This document shows positions 8,749 through 16,329 of a stretch of DNA of 42,179 bases, one piece after another. Positions within the stretch are counted from its first letter, which is position 1. Every line of letters starts with the position of its first letter. The notes below the pieces were generated by a model. That model was not told the origin of the DNA, ran no database searches, and saw only the letters and a program-made list of their open reading frames with translations. The position numbers and the translations under genes were made by a program. Location of the stretch: assembly GCA_019637315.1 (NCBI GenBank), contig JAHBVU010000026.1, positions 1-42,179 of the forward strand, written 5' to 3'. The DNA comes from Gemmatimonadales bacterium (GTDB lineage Bacteria > Gemmatimonadota > Gemmatimonadetes > Gemmatimonadales > GWC2-71-9).

Positions 8749-8847
8749 TCGTGAGCGATCCATGGCCTGAAACAATAACGCCGGGCGCTCACGGCCGCGA
8801 CGAGATTCGGCCCTCCCCCGGGCTTGCGCGTAGGTCCGTCGTGCCTT

Positions 8848-8873
8848 AACGTACAACCATATGGTTGTACGTT
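8848..8873. promoter_or_regulatory. Perfect 26-bp palindrome, probable ArsR operator
   Basis: The arm AACGTACAACCAT (8848-8860) is followed directly by its exact reverse complement (8861-8873). The centre of symmetry is the first base of the ArsR start codon. A site of this length and perfection next to an ArsR-family gene is most likely its own operator; binding would cover the translation start and perhaps the transcription start. No Shine-Dalgarno sequence lies between the palindrome and the gene, which would fit a leaderless transcript. Confidence 0.75.
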
Positions 8874-9205
8874 CTTCGTTCACCGACGCTGAGATCGACC
8901 GGGTCTTCCAGGCCCTTTCCGACACCACCCGCCGCGATATCGTCGCCCGGGTGCTGGTTGGGGAGCAGTCGGTGTCCACCCTGGCCGCCCGGTATGCGAT
9001 GTCGTTCGCGGCGGTTCAGAAACACGTCGCCGTACTCGAAGACGCTGGCCTGGTGAGCAAATACGCCCGAGGCCGGGAACGAATGGTTCGCGGCAACCCC
9101 GCGCAGCTCGCCCGCGCGCGCGAGCTGCTGGCCCGTCTCGAGGATCTCTGGAAGGCCCGCTTCAGCCAACTCGACGCCGTTCTCGGCCTGCCCACCAAGG
9201 AATGA
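8861..9205 (+). CDS. ArsR-family winged-helix transcriptional regulator
   Basis: The protein of 114 residues has the ArsR layout: FQALSDTTRRDIVARVL (helices 1-2), then VSTLAARYAMSFAAVQKHVAVLEDAGLVSKYARGRERMVR (recognition helix with QKHVAVLEDAGLV, then the wing). The metal-binding Cys motif ELCVCDL of metal sensors is absent, so it probably does not sense metals. ATG 8861 is the only start that keeps the first helix, and it lies in the centre of a 26-bp palindrome. The gene ends three bases before the AHSA1-type gene, a common pairing in which the regulator controls its partner. I infer an autorepressor of this two-gene operon; the signal is unknown. Confidence 0.92.
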   Translation: MVVRSSFTDAEIDRVFQALSDTTRRDIVARVLVGEQSVSTLAARYAMSFAAVQKHVAVLEDAGLVSKYARGRERMVRGNPAQLARARELLARLEDLWKARFSQLDAVLGLPTKE

Positions 9206-9208
9206 GCC

Positions 9209-10177
9209 ATGCCCATCACGTCTGTTACTTCTGATCCGAAGGCCCTGACCCTGACCGTCGTGGGCGACTACCCTGTGCCGCTCGACCGTCTCTGGGATGC
9301 CTGGGCCGACCCGCGCCAGCTCGAGAAGTTCTGGGGCCCCGAGACGTGGCCAGCCCGCTTCACGCGACACGACATGGCGGTCGGTGGCCGATCGGAGTAC
9401 TACATGACGGGACCCGACGGCACCCGGTCCGCCGGATGGTGGCGCTATCTCGCGGTCGAGCCCAAGCGGCGGATCGAGATCGAGGATGGATTTTCCGACG
9501 CGAACGGTCAGGACAACATGAACATGCCGACCATGCGGATCGTCTTCAACTTCGAAGCAACCGACACGGGCTCACGCTTTACCAGCGTGACACGGTTCCC
9601 GAGCCTCGAGGCCATGGAAGAGCTCGTGAAGATGGGCATGCTCGAAGGCATGCGGTCGGCACTGGGCCAGATGGACGGGGTGCTGGCCGATCTGGCTTCC
9701 TTCGCAGCGAGCCTGGCAACCGAAGCCGAGATCCTTTCGGACACGACGGTGCGGATTACCCGGATCATCCGTGGCACCGTGGAGCAGGTCTGGCGTGCGC
9801 ACCAGGAGCCCGAGCTGATGCAGCGCTGGCTCCTGGGGCCCGACGGTTGGACCATGCCGGTCTGCCAAGTGGCCCGCAAAGCCGGCGAGCGCTACCGGTA
9901 CGAGTGGGAAGCGGCGGACGGATCACAGCGCTTCGGATTCGAAGGCACCCTGGTCGAGTCGGAGCCGCCCTATCGCTCGGTCACGACCGAGGGCATGATC
10001 GGGATGGAGGGGCCGACAACCCGCAACGAGATGACGCTGACCTCGATGACCACGGGCACGCTGCTGTCGATCGTGATCACCTATCCCAACGCCGAGACCC
10101 GCGACGCGATCCTGGGCACGGGCATGACGAGTGGGATGGAAGCGAGCTACGCCAGGCTCGAGGCTGTGGCGCTCTAG
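9209..10177 (+). CDS. SRPBCC protein with two AHSA1-type domains
   Basis: The product has 322 residues. Domain 1 (about 12-160) carries typical AHSA1/START-like motifs: PVPLDRLWDAWADPRQLEKFWGPETWPA and a later FPSLEAMEELVKMGMLEGMRSAL helix. Domain 2 (about 172-320) repeats the pattern: RGTVEQVWRAHQEPELMQRWLLGPDGW and, at the end, GMTSGMEASYARLEAV. Each domain has the long C-terminal helix that closes the hydrophobic pocket in this fold. Members are normally one domain of about 150 residues, so this is an internal duplication or fusion. AAGGA near the end of the ArsR gene serves as ribosome site. A ligand-binding role is inferred from the fold; the ligand is unknown. Confidence 0.92.
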   Translation: MPITSVTSDPKALTLTVVGDYPVPLDRLWDAWADPRQLEKFWGPETWPARFTRHDMAVGGRSEYYMTGPDGTRSAGWWRYLAVEPKRRIEIEDGFSDANGQDNMNMPTMRIVFNFEATDTGSRFTSVTRFPSLEAMEELVKMGMLEGMRSALGQMDGVLADLASFAASLATEAEILSDTTVRITRIIRGTVEQVWRAHQEPELMQRWLLGPDGWTMPVCQVARKAGERYRYEWEAADGSQRFGFEGTLVESEPPYRSVTTEGMIGMEGPTTRNEMTLTSMTTGTLLSIVITYPNAETRDAILGTGMTSGMEASYARLEAVAL

Positions 10178-10198
10178 CAGGGCGAGCCTGGCGTCCCG

Positions 10199-10711
10199 TC
10201 AGCTCGGCGCTCCCGCCAGCGTAGCCACATCCTGGCCAGGGCCCAGGGCGATCGCCACCATGCCGAGCGTCTCGGATGCCCTGATCTCCTCGGTCAGCGT
10301 GTTCCCGAGCAAGGCCGCTTGCTCGGGACGACCCAGACAGAGCGCGCGGGCGCGGAGCGTGGCGTAACTGACGACTTTGTACTGCGCCATCTGCAACGCC
10401 GAGGCCGTCAGGCCGGCGTCGAGGACGTCGCCCGAATAGTCGCACATCAGCAGGCTGCGAACCTGGCTGACGAGGCCGTCCGTTCCGGCGCATCGCTTCG
10501 GCGTCATGTTGAGATTGAGGCCCTCACACATCCATTCGAGGCGGCGAGCGTGAAGGCTGGTCTGCCTGCTGTGATTGGTGAGTGCCTGGCGAAGGAACGG
10601 GGCCGTGGCACACCGCGCCATCCGTGACAAGGCAACCAGCAACTGCTTCTCGGCGTTCCATAGATCGCGGAGTTCGGTACCGTACAGGTCCCGAAGTGAT
10701 GCCATCGACAT
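10199..10711 (-). CDS. Degenerate DUF892 (YciE-like) protein
   Basis: A 170-residue DUF892 protein with start ATG at 10711, preceded by AGGGGGA five bases upstream. The start of the domain is normal (RDLYGTELRDLWNAEKQLLVALSRMA), but later acidic positions of canonical members are replaced: EEET is SRQT, the LIAEGKE segment is LVSQVRS, and the RVEHYEIAGYG helix is QMAQYKVVSYA. It shares the LEWMCEGL motif with the copy at 2086-2805. Canonical members are ferritin-like and linked to stress; this one probably does not keep a two-metal site. It is convergent with the SRPBCC gene, with about 20 bases between them. Confidence 0.85.
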   Translation of the reverse strand: MSMASLRDLYGTELRDLWNAEKQLLVALSRMARCATAPFLRQALTNHSRQTSLHARRLEWMCEGLNLNMTPKRCAGTDGLVSQVRSLLMCDYSGDVLDAGLTASALQMAQYKVVSYATLRARALCLGRPEQAALLGNTLTEEIRASETLGMVAIALGPGQDVATLAGAPS

Positions 10712-10996
10712 GTATCCCCCTGCCTTCGCTTGTGAATACGGCTCCGTTAGTGTGAACTAAGGGGAGACGCTGGCCTGTCGCCTCTGCGACACAACTCAGC
10801 TACCGTGACGCGGTTGTCGAAGCCTTGGCCGAGCGGACACGGCCGCGCGCAGCGGCAGGGATTACTGCCGGCACGGCCGATCAGCTGACGCGCCGCGCGG
10901 CCGAGATCCGGGCACCGAACCCAAACCGGCGCGACGCGCCCCGGAGTTCTCCGCCAGCCGCGCAAAGGAGAATCGAATCCTGAACGCAAGGTGTGA
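10712..10996. other. Intergenic region between divergent DUF892 and DUF2071 genes
   Basis: This 285-base stretch has no gene I can support. It must contain promoters for the leftward DUF892 gene and the rightward DUF2071 gene. A short hairpin, TGTCGC-CTCT-GCGACA, lies near 10780-10795. A plus-strand frame reads as an alanine/arginine-rich peptide from about 10760 but has no good start codon and was not called. Confidence 0.5.
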
Positions 10997-11086
10997 ATGA
11001 AACGAGCCAATGATGCCCCGGGGGAGGGCGGCCAGTCGTTCCAGTCGGTACGACTCAGCCCTCTGTCGATCGCCAGCCGTTCGAAG

Positions 11087-11863
11087 GTGGCCGCGACACA
11101 CCCGCTCGAGCAGACGCGACACCGTCCCTGGCCACTTCCGCAGCGGCCCTGGGCGCTGTTCATGCGATGGACCGACCTCGCTTTTCTGCACTGGCCGGTT
11201 CCGGCTGATCTCTTGCGGCCACTGATTCCTCCGGCATTGGCCCTCGACACGTACGACGGGATGGCCTGGCTGGGTGTGGTTCCCTTTCGAATGGAGGGTA
11301 CCCGGGTCCGCTGGGCCCCGTCCATTCCCACCGCGACCACCTTTCCCGAAGCCAACCTGCGCACCTATGTCACGGGCGCGGGGCGCGCCGGGGTCTGGTT
11401 CTTCAGCCTCGACGCCGGCAGCCGCCTGGCGACGTGGGCGGCCCGGCTGGCCCTCGCGCTGCCCTACCACTACGCCCGCATGAGGATCGATCCGTCGGCG
11501 GACCAGACCCACTACCGCAGCGCGCGGCTCCAACCCGAGCCGACCCCGGCCGTGCTCCGAGCCAGCTACGCAGCAACGGGGTCCGTCTACCGTTCGACTC
11601 CAGGTGCACTGGACCATTGGTTGACCGAACGGTACTGTCTGTTCGGTCAGCGTCGCTCGGGCGCGGTCTATTACCTGGATATCCACCATCTGCCGTGGCC
11701 GCTCGAGCCCGGCACCGCCCACGTGACCGAAGAGACGCTGACCCGGGCAATCGGCGTGACGGTTCCCCGCACGCCTCCCCTCGTCCACCTCGCAAAACGT
11801 CTCGATGTCTGGGCCTGGGCGCCGGTGACCTTGCCACCCGATCACACCGCGCTGCCTTCCTGA
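11087..11863 (+). CDS. DUF2071 (YqjF-like) protein
   Basis: Family members usually begin a few residues before RPWPLP, so the GTG at 11087 (258 residues) is preferred; an ATG at 10997 adds 30 residues unlike the family. The hallmark motifs follow in order: RPWALFMRWTDLAFLHWPVPADLLRPLIPP, DGMAWLGVVPFRMEG, FPEANLRTYVTGAGRAGVWFFSLDA, LPYHYARM, and near the end LTERYCLF and IHHLPWPLEP. The fold resembles acetoacetate decarboxylase in other DUF2071 proteins, but no function is established. It is intracellular: no signal peptide is seen. The phytase-like gene follows after about 130 bases, with an inverted repeat between them. The choice of start remains uncertain. Confidence 0.85.
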   Translation: MAATHPLEQTRHRPWPLPQRPWALFMRWTDLAFLHWPVPADLLRPLIPPALALDTYDGMAWLGVVPFRMEGTRVRWAPSIPTATTFPEANLRTYVTGAGRAGVWFFSLDAGSRLATWAARLALALPYHYARMRIDPSADQTHYRSARLQPEPTPAVLRASYAATGSVYRSTPGALDHWLTERYCLFGQRRSGAVYYLDIHHLPWPLEPGTAHVTEETLTRAIGVTVPRTPPLVHLAKRLDVWAWAPVTLPPDHTALPS

Positions 11864-11940
11864 AGCGACCGAGGCGACTCCGGGACTACTCCGTGCATCG
11901 GCCGTTGCTCCGGCTTCACCGGGCCGTTACCGCGCACGAG

Positions 11941-11977
11941 TGAATTTGAGCCGCGGTTCATCCGCCTCTCAAATTCA
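11941..11977. repeat. Inverted repeat before the phytase-like gene
   Basis: TGAATTTGAG (11941-11950) and CTCAAATTCA (11968-11977) form a perfect 10-bp inverted repeat around 17 bases, 20 bases upstream of the lipoprotein start. It could be an operator, a 5'-leader hairpin or a terminator of the DUF2071 gene. The AT-rich arms stand out in this GC-rich context. No T-run follows, so a terminator is the least likely. Confidence 0.5.
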
Positions 11978-11996
11978 ACCCCGAGGACCCCGTACC

Positions 11997-13289
11997 ATGC
12001 GACTGCGCCACCAGGCGATCAGCGTGGGCATGGCCTGCTTGGCGCTGGCCTGCTCGAACCAGGACGACCCGACCGCTCCCAACCCGGCCCCGCAGAGCGA
12101 AGCGGCCGCCTCTCCCAGCCTGCTGCTGGGGTGGACCAGCGCCGGCAAACGCGATCTGCTGACGAGTTACCAGGGCGTCGACGTCTACAACAGCGGCTAC
12201 GGATCGGCCGTCGCCATGGCCCCCTTCGGTCCCCGCCATTTTTACCTGCTCACCGACCGAGGCCCCAACATCGACTTCCCGGATGGCAACAAGGGCTTCC
12301 CGACCCCGAATTATACGCCGCGGGTGGTCACGGCCCACTATATCCTGGGCAAGCTCTACCTCGACGACACCATCCTGCTGCGCCGCGCGGATGGTACGCC
12401 GCTCACCGGCCTTCCGATCGGCCCGGGCGGGTGCGGCAGTACCGGCGAAACCGCTTTCACCCTGGATGGCCAGGCCATTCCGTCCGATCCGCAGGGACTC
12501 GACTCCGAAGGCCTGGTCGTGATGCAGGACGGCAGCTTCTGGATTTCCGATGAGTACGGCCCGTTCCTCGCCAAGTTCGATCGGCGCGGTCGCGAGCAGC
12601 TGCGCTGGTCGCCGTGCAACGGAGGACTGCCGGCCGTCTACGCCACTCGCCGACCCAATCGCGGCATGGAGGGGCTGACGATCACGCCGAACGGCAAGTG
12701 GCTGGTGGGCGTCATGCAGGCGCCGCTCGAGAATCCAACCCCGGCGGGCATCCGGAACATCTCGGCCCTGACCCGGATCCTCTTCAAGAACCTGACGACG
12801 GGTGCGACCCAGGAGTTTGCGTACCTGCTCGATGATCCCCGGTCCCAGGGCAACAGCGAGATCCTGGCACTGAGCAACACCCGCTTCCTGGTGCTGGAGC
12901 GCGATGGAAACTTCCTGTTCGGAACGCCGCCCGCGACGATCAAGCGCATCTACGAAGTCGATATTTCCGACGCGACCGACATCAGCAAGCTTGGTGCGTT
13001 GGGAGCGAGCCCCATCGGCGGCAAGACGCTGGAGCAGGCCACCGTGGCCGAACTGCTGGCGGCCGGAATCAAGCCCGTCACTAAGAGGCTCAAGATCGAC
13101 CTGGTCAGGGAAGGCTATACCCACGACAAGCCGGAAGGTCTGGCCCTGGCGCCGGGTAATGTCCTGTTCATCTCCAACGATGACGATTTCGGTATCGGGA
13201 CATCTTCGCCGGGCGTGATGCTGCAGAAAGTGCTCCCGGGAACCGGTAAGGTCGACTACGTCGAGCTGTTCCCGATCAGGCTGCGATAA
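11997..13289 (+). CDS. Esterase-like/phytase-like beta-propeller lipoprotein
   Basis: The ATG at 11997 is chosen because GAGGA (11983-11987) lies nine bases upstream and because it gives a clean lipoprotein signal: MRLRHQAISVGMACLALAC with the lipid-bearing Cys in LALAC. The mature protein of about 410 residues has the pattern of the phytase-like domain (PF13449): YNSGYGSAVAMAP, FYLLTDRGPNID, GLDSEGLVVMQDGSFWISDEYGPFLAKFD, NRGMEGLTITPNGKWLVGVMQ, NSEILALSNTRFLVLERDGN and HDKPEGLALAPGNVLFISNDDDFG. These acidic motifs are thought to bind calcium and phosphate-bearing substrates. Location is expected at the outer membrane or periplasmic face. True phytase activity is not established for this subgroup. 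Confidence 0.9.
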   Translation: MRLRHQAISVGMACLALACSNQDDPTAPNPAPQSEAAASPSLLLGWTSAGKRDLLTSYQGVDVYNSGYGSAVAMAPFGPRHFYLLTDRGPNIDFPDGNKGFPTPNYTPRVVTAHYILGKLYLDDTILLRRADGTPLTGLPIGPGGCGSTGETAFTLDGQAIPSDPQGLDSEGLVVMQDGSFWISDEYGPFLAKFDRRGREQLRWSPCNGGLPAVYATRRPNRGMEGLTITPNGKWLVGVMQAPLENPTPAGIRNISALTRILFKNLTTGATQEFAYLLDDPRSQGNSEILALSNTRFLVLERDGNFLFGTPPATIKRIYEVDISDATDISKLGALGASPIGGKTLEQATVAELLAAGIKPVTKRLKIDLVREGYTHDKPEGLALAPGNVLFISNDDDFGIGTSSPGVMLQKVLPGTGKVDYVELFPIRLR

Positions 13290-13345
13290 GCGGGATGCGT
13301 TCACCCGGGTGGGGCGGGGGCGGCCGGCGCGTCCCCGCCAGGCCC

Positions 13346-13382
13346 GGTTCAGTGGAGGGCCTCAACGAGGCCCTCCCGAACC
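13346..13382. terminator. Strong hairpin between convergent genes
   Basis: GGAGGGCCTC (13354-13363) pairs perfectly with GAGGCCCTCC (13367-13376) across a three-base loop, and an outer stem GGTTC (13346-13350)/GAACC (13378-13382) extends it. It lies between the ends of the phytase-like gene (plus) and the DUF892 gene (minus), so it probably terminates both. No T-run is present on either side. Confidence 0.65.
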
Positions 13383-13419
13383 AGGCGCGCCGCATCCATC
13401 CGCTCGTGCCGTTCCTCAG

Positions 13420-13923
13420 TCAATTGTCTTCGGCGTCTTCATCGGCCTCGAAATTGATCGTCCGTGCCAGACCGGTCAGGGTTTCATTGGTGGCCGACTC
13501 TTCGTCGAGCGTTGCCTGGAGCAGTTGGGCTTGATCGTCATATCCCAGCTGTTCGGCCCAGCTCCGCGCGGTGCCGTATCCGGCTATCTCGTAATGCTCC
13601 ACCCGCTGGGCGGCAGCAATGAGTCCCGCATCCAGCACCGTCCCGTCGAAGCCGTTACTCATCATCTCCTTACCTTCGGCGATGAGCCCGTCCATGCCGA
13701 CACAGCGCTTGCCACGCGGGGAGACCTCGAGGGAGCGGCAGATCTCCTCGAGGCGCTTGACGTGCTGAGCCGTTTCCTCTTCGTGGGTCTTGAAGGCCTG
13801 CTGAAGCTCGGCGGAGCTGGCCGCCTTGGCCATTCTGGGTAGCGCCGCGAGGAGCTGCTTTTCGGCGCTCCAGAGATCCCGCAATTCGTCGACATACAGA
13901 TCGTGAAAGGTTTCGTGCGGCAT
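13420..13923 (-). CDS. Canonical DUF892 (YciE/YciF-like) ferritin-like protein
   Basis: The product is 167 residues from the ATG at 13923, which has GGAGG seven bases upstream; the open frame reaches 14016 but without such a site. It carries all the acidic motifs expected of the family: LWSAEKQLLAALPRMA, HEEETAQHVKRLEE, GLIAEGKEMM, AQRVEHYEIAGYG and LDEESATNE. The family has a four-helix ferritin-like fold with a probable two-metal centre and is often induced by stress. Compared with the two other DUF892 genes in the window (2086-2805 and 10199-10711), this is the only one with the presumed ligands intact. The C-terminus is acidic (FEADEDAEDN). Confidence 0.93.
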   Translation of the reverse strand: MPHETFHDLYVDELRDLWSAEKQLLAALPRMAKAASSAELQQAFKTHEEETAQHVKRLEEICRSLEVSPRGKRCVGMDGLIAEGKEMMSNGFDGTVLDAGLIAAAQRVEHYEIAGYGTARSWAEQLGYDDQAQLLQATLDEESATNETLTGLARTINFEADEDAEDN

Positions 13924-14090
13924 GAGAGCCCTCCAGGTTTCCAGGTACAGGAATGCGACACGCGATTGCGGCCGTATGGTCACAAGGAGACGACGATCGG
14001 ATGGCTCCTTGGACAAGGATGAGCTGCGCAGCTAGGTCGGACTAGAGCGAACGTTCACGCGTCGCATAATCAGGCACCACGAGGGGAATC

Positions 14091-14118
14091 CCGGGAACGG
14101 TCACCAAGCCGCTCCCGG
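14091..14118 (-). terminator. Possible terminator after the PQQ dehydrogenase gene
   Basis: CCGGGA (14091-14096) pairs with TCCCGG (14113-14118), and an inner CGG/CCG pair extends the stem across one mismatch. It lies about 30 bases beyond the stop of the minus-strand PQQ gene. No clear T-run follows. Confidence 0.35.
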
Positions 14119-14147
14119 AAGCGCTTTCTCACCGACGCCGGCGCAAA

Positions 14148-16274
14148 TCAGCGCCGCACCCGGTACGCCTCGTGCTGGGCGGAGATGAGATAGGCCTGGA
14201 TCGCGTCGACATCCGCCGGGTCGAGCACATCTGCGAAGCTTGCCATCCCGGCTGTTACCAGCGCACCGCCGAGCACGACGTCTCGAAAGCGCTGGTGAAC
14301 CGCGGCCGGGAGGCGAGTCAGATCAGGATACGCCGAAATGGCCCCGCCGCCAGCGCCGTGGCAATAGGCGCAGTAGCGGCCGAAGAGCTCGCCCCCTCGC
14401 GCTACCGTCCTGGAAGATGCGTCGAGCGGGGGTGGTTCCGGAATCTCCAGTTCCACTCGCGCGGGCGGCCGCGGGGTCTCGCTTCCGCCGAGCTTGAAGG
14501 AGAGAATGCGCGGATAGTTCTCAAATCGGTAACCCGCGTTTCCCGGGGCAAACCGCGCGCCGAGCCCGCCGCCAAAGCCCGCCATGACCGCAACGTACTG
14601 CACGCCGCCTAACGAGTAGGTCATCGGCGCCGCCATGATCGCCGTACCGACGTCGATCTCCTTGAGCACCGCTCCGTCATCGGCACGCCTGACGACGAGC
14701 CGACCGTCCACTTGGCCTTGCACGACGAGGTCGCCGCCGGTGGAGAGAACCCCTCCGTTGAACTGCCCGGTTAGCGGAACCTTCCAGCGCGCCGTTCCGG
14801 TGCGCGGATCCCAGGCCTGAAGGTACTCCCGCGATTCGAGCAGCTCGGGATTCCCGCCGGTGAGCCGGTCCGACACACCGTGCGGCGCGCCGACCTTGAT
14901 GCCCTGATAGATGTGATGCGACCTGAAGGTGAACGACGAGTCCGACCCGAAAATCATGCCGCCTTCGATGGTCGGGATATAAACGAGCTCGGTCTTCGGG
15001 CTGAACGACATCGGCATCCAGCTGTGGCCGCCGAGACTCGACGGGAAGACGAGCTTGGGCTCATCCTTGTACCAGCCTTCGCCCGTGAGCACGGGACGTC
15101 CGGTTACGGTATCGACATGACTGGCCCAGTTGACGCGCACATACTTCTCGGCCGAGAGCAGCTTGCCGGTTGCCCGGTCGAGGACATAGAAGAACCCGTT
15201 CTTGGGCGCGGTCATCAGCACTTTGCGCACCGAGCCCTTCCACTCCAAGTCGGCGAGAACGAGGTTGCTGGAAACGGTGTAGTCCCAGATCTCGCCAGGT
15301 GTCGTCTGATAGTACCACGCCATCCTGCCGGTCCCCGGCCGAATGGCAATGATCGACGCCAGGAAGAGATTGTCGCCGCCACCTGGGCTGCGGAACCAGA
15401 TCGGATAGGGTGACGAGTTCCCGGTACCGATGTAGAGGAGATCGAGTGCGGGGTCATACGTCATTCCGCCCCACACCGTGCCGCCAAGGCCCGCCTCCCA
15501 GGCCGAGTTGGGATCCCACGTTTGGGCCGCGAGTTCGAGCTCGGGATGTTCAACCGGATGTTCGGGGCTCGCCGGTACGGTAAAGAATCGCCACGCGAGT
15601 GCACCCGACTCGACATCGTACGCAGAGACGTAGCCGCGCACGCCAAAATCCGCGCCGGAGTTGCCGACCACGACGACGGAGCCCGCAATGTGCGGCGCAC
15701 CGGTGATGGTGTAATCAGCGGTGCGGTCGACGAAGGTATCAACCCGCCACAGCTCCCGACCCGTTCCCGCATCGAGGGCGATGAGATAGCCATCGAGGGT
15801 GGCGAGGTACACCTTGCCCTGCCAGACCTGCACGCCTCGACTCGAGACGCCGCAACAACTGCGACGGGGATAGGACCCGTCGACTTTGGGGTCGAAACGC
15901 CAGCGCTGCTGCCCCGTGGCGGCATCGAGCGCGTAGACGACGCTCCACGGCCCGGAGACATACATCACGCCATCGACAACGACCGCCGTCGCCTGCATGC
16001 CGTGCTGGACGCGGCCGCGGGTGGACTTGGCGACGTACTCCCAGGCAAACCCCAGCTGATCGACGTTGCCGGTGTTGATCAGATCGAGGGGCGAGTAGTA
16101 CTGCGCATACGGCGACCGGCCGGCCGACAGCCACTGATCGGGTTCACGATCGGCGTTGGCAAACCGGGTCGAGTCGATCCAACCAGCGCCTTTAGTCGAC
16201 GGGAGAGACACAACGCCGTCAGTCGTGCCGCACCCGATCGCCGCGGCGAAGGCAAACGCGAGAAGTCGTTTCAT
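14148..16274 (-). CDS. PQQ-dependent dehydrogenase-like protein with C-terminal cytochrome c
   Basis: The 708-residue protein begins MKRLLAFAFAAAIGC, with a lipobox-like AAIGC (Cys15), so it is exported and probably lipid-anchored. Residues about 45-590 form an eight-bladed PQQ propeller. Landmarks: adjacent Cys140-Cys141, the vicinal disulfide that stacks on PQQ in quinoprotein alcohol dehydrogenases; Asn286 in GTGNSSP, a metal ligand; and Asp331 in GEIWDYT, the probable catalytic base. Thr333 rather than Asp two residues later fits the calcium rather than the lanthanide type. Asp209 (GADFGVRG) stands where Glu is usual. A cytochrome c domain follows: CAYCH at 635-639 and Met677 as likely axial ligand. 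It resembles type II quinohemoprotein dehydrogenases; the substrate is unknown. No PQQ synthesis gene is nearby. Confidence 0.88.
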   Translation of the reverse strand: MKRLLAFAFAAAIGCGTTDGVVSLPSTKGAGWIDSTRFANADREPDQWLSAGRSPYAQYYSPLDLINTGNVDQLGFAWEYVAKSTRGRVQHGMQATAVVVDGVMYVSGPWSVVYALDAATGQQRWRFDPKVDGSYPRRSCCGVSSRGVQVWQGKVYLATLDGYLIALDAGTGRELWRVDTFVDRTADYTITGAPHIAGSVVVVGNSGADFGVRGYVSAYDVESGALAWRFFTVPASPEHPVEHPELELAAQTWDPNSAWEAGLGGTVWGGMTYDPALDLLYIGTGNSSPYPIWFRSPGGGDNLFLASIIAIRPGTGRMAWYYQTTPGEIWDYTVSSNLVLADLEWKGSVRKVLMTAPKNGFFYVLDRATGKLLSAEKYVRVNWASHVDTVTGRPVLTGEGWYKDEPKLVFPSSLGGHSWMPMSFSPKTELVYIPTIEGGMIFGSDSSFTFRSHHIYQGIKVGAPHGVSDRLTGGNPELLESREYLQAWDPRTGTARWKVPLTGQFNGGVLSTGGDLVVQGQVDGRLVVRRADDGAVLKEIDVGTAIMAAPMTYSLGGVQYVAVMAGFGGGLGARFAPGNAGYRFENYPRILSFKLGGSETPRPPARVELEIPEPPPLDASSRTVARGGELFGRYCAYCHGAGGGAISAYPDLTRLPAAVHQRFRDVVLGGALVTAGMASFADVLDPADVDAIQAYLISAQHEAYRVRR

Positions 16275-16329
16275 GAGGGAGGAATCTACCCCACCTTGTC
16301 AAGTTGGCTTTTGACCTCATATTGGGCGG

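Noticed and set aside
10760-10985. Possible small plus-strand gene upstream of DUF2071
   Set aside because: The frame gives an Ala/Arg-rich peptide but has no acceptable start codon or ribosome site.
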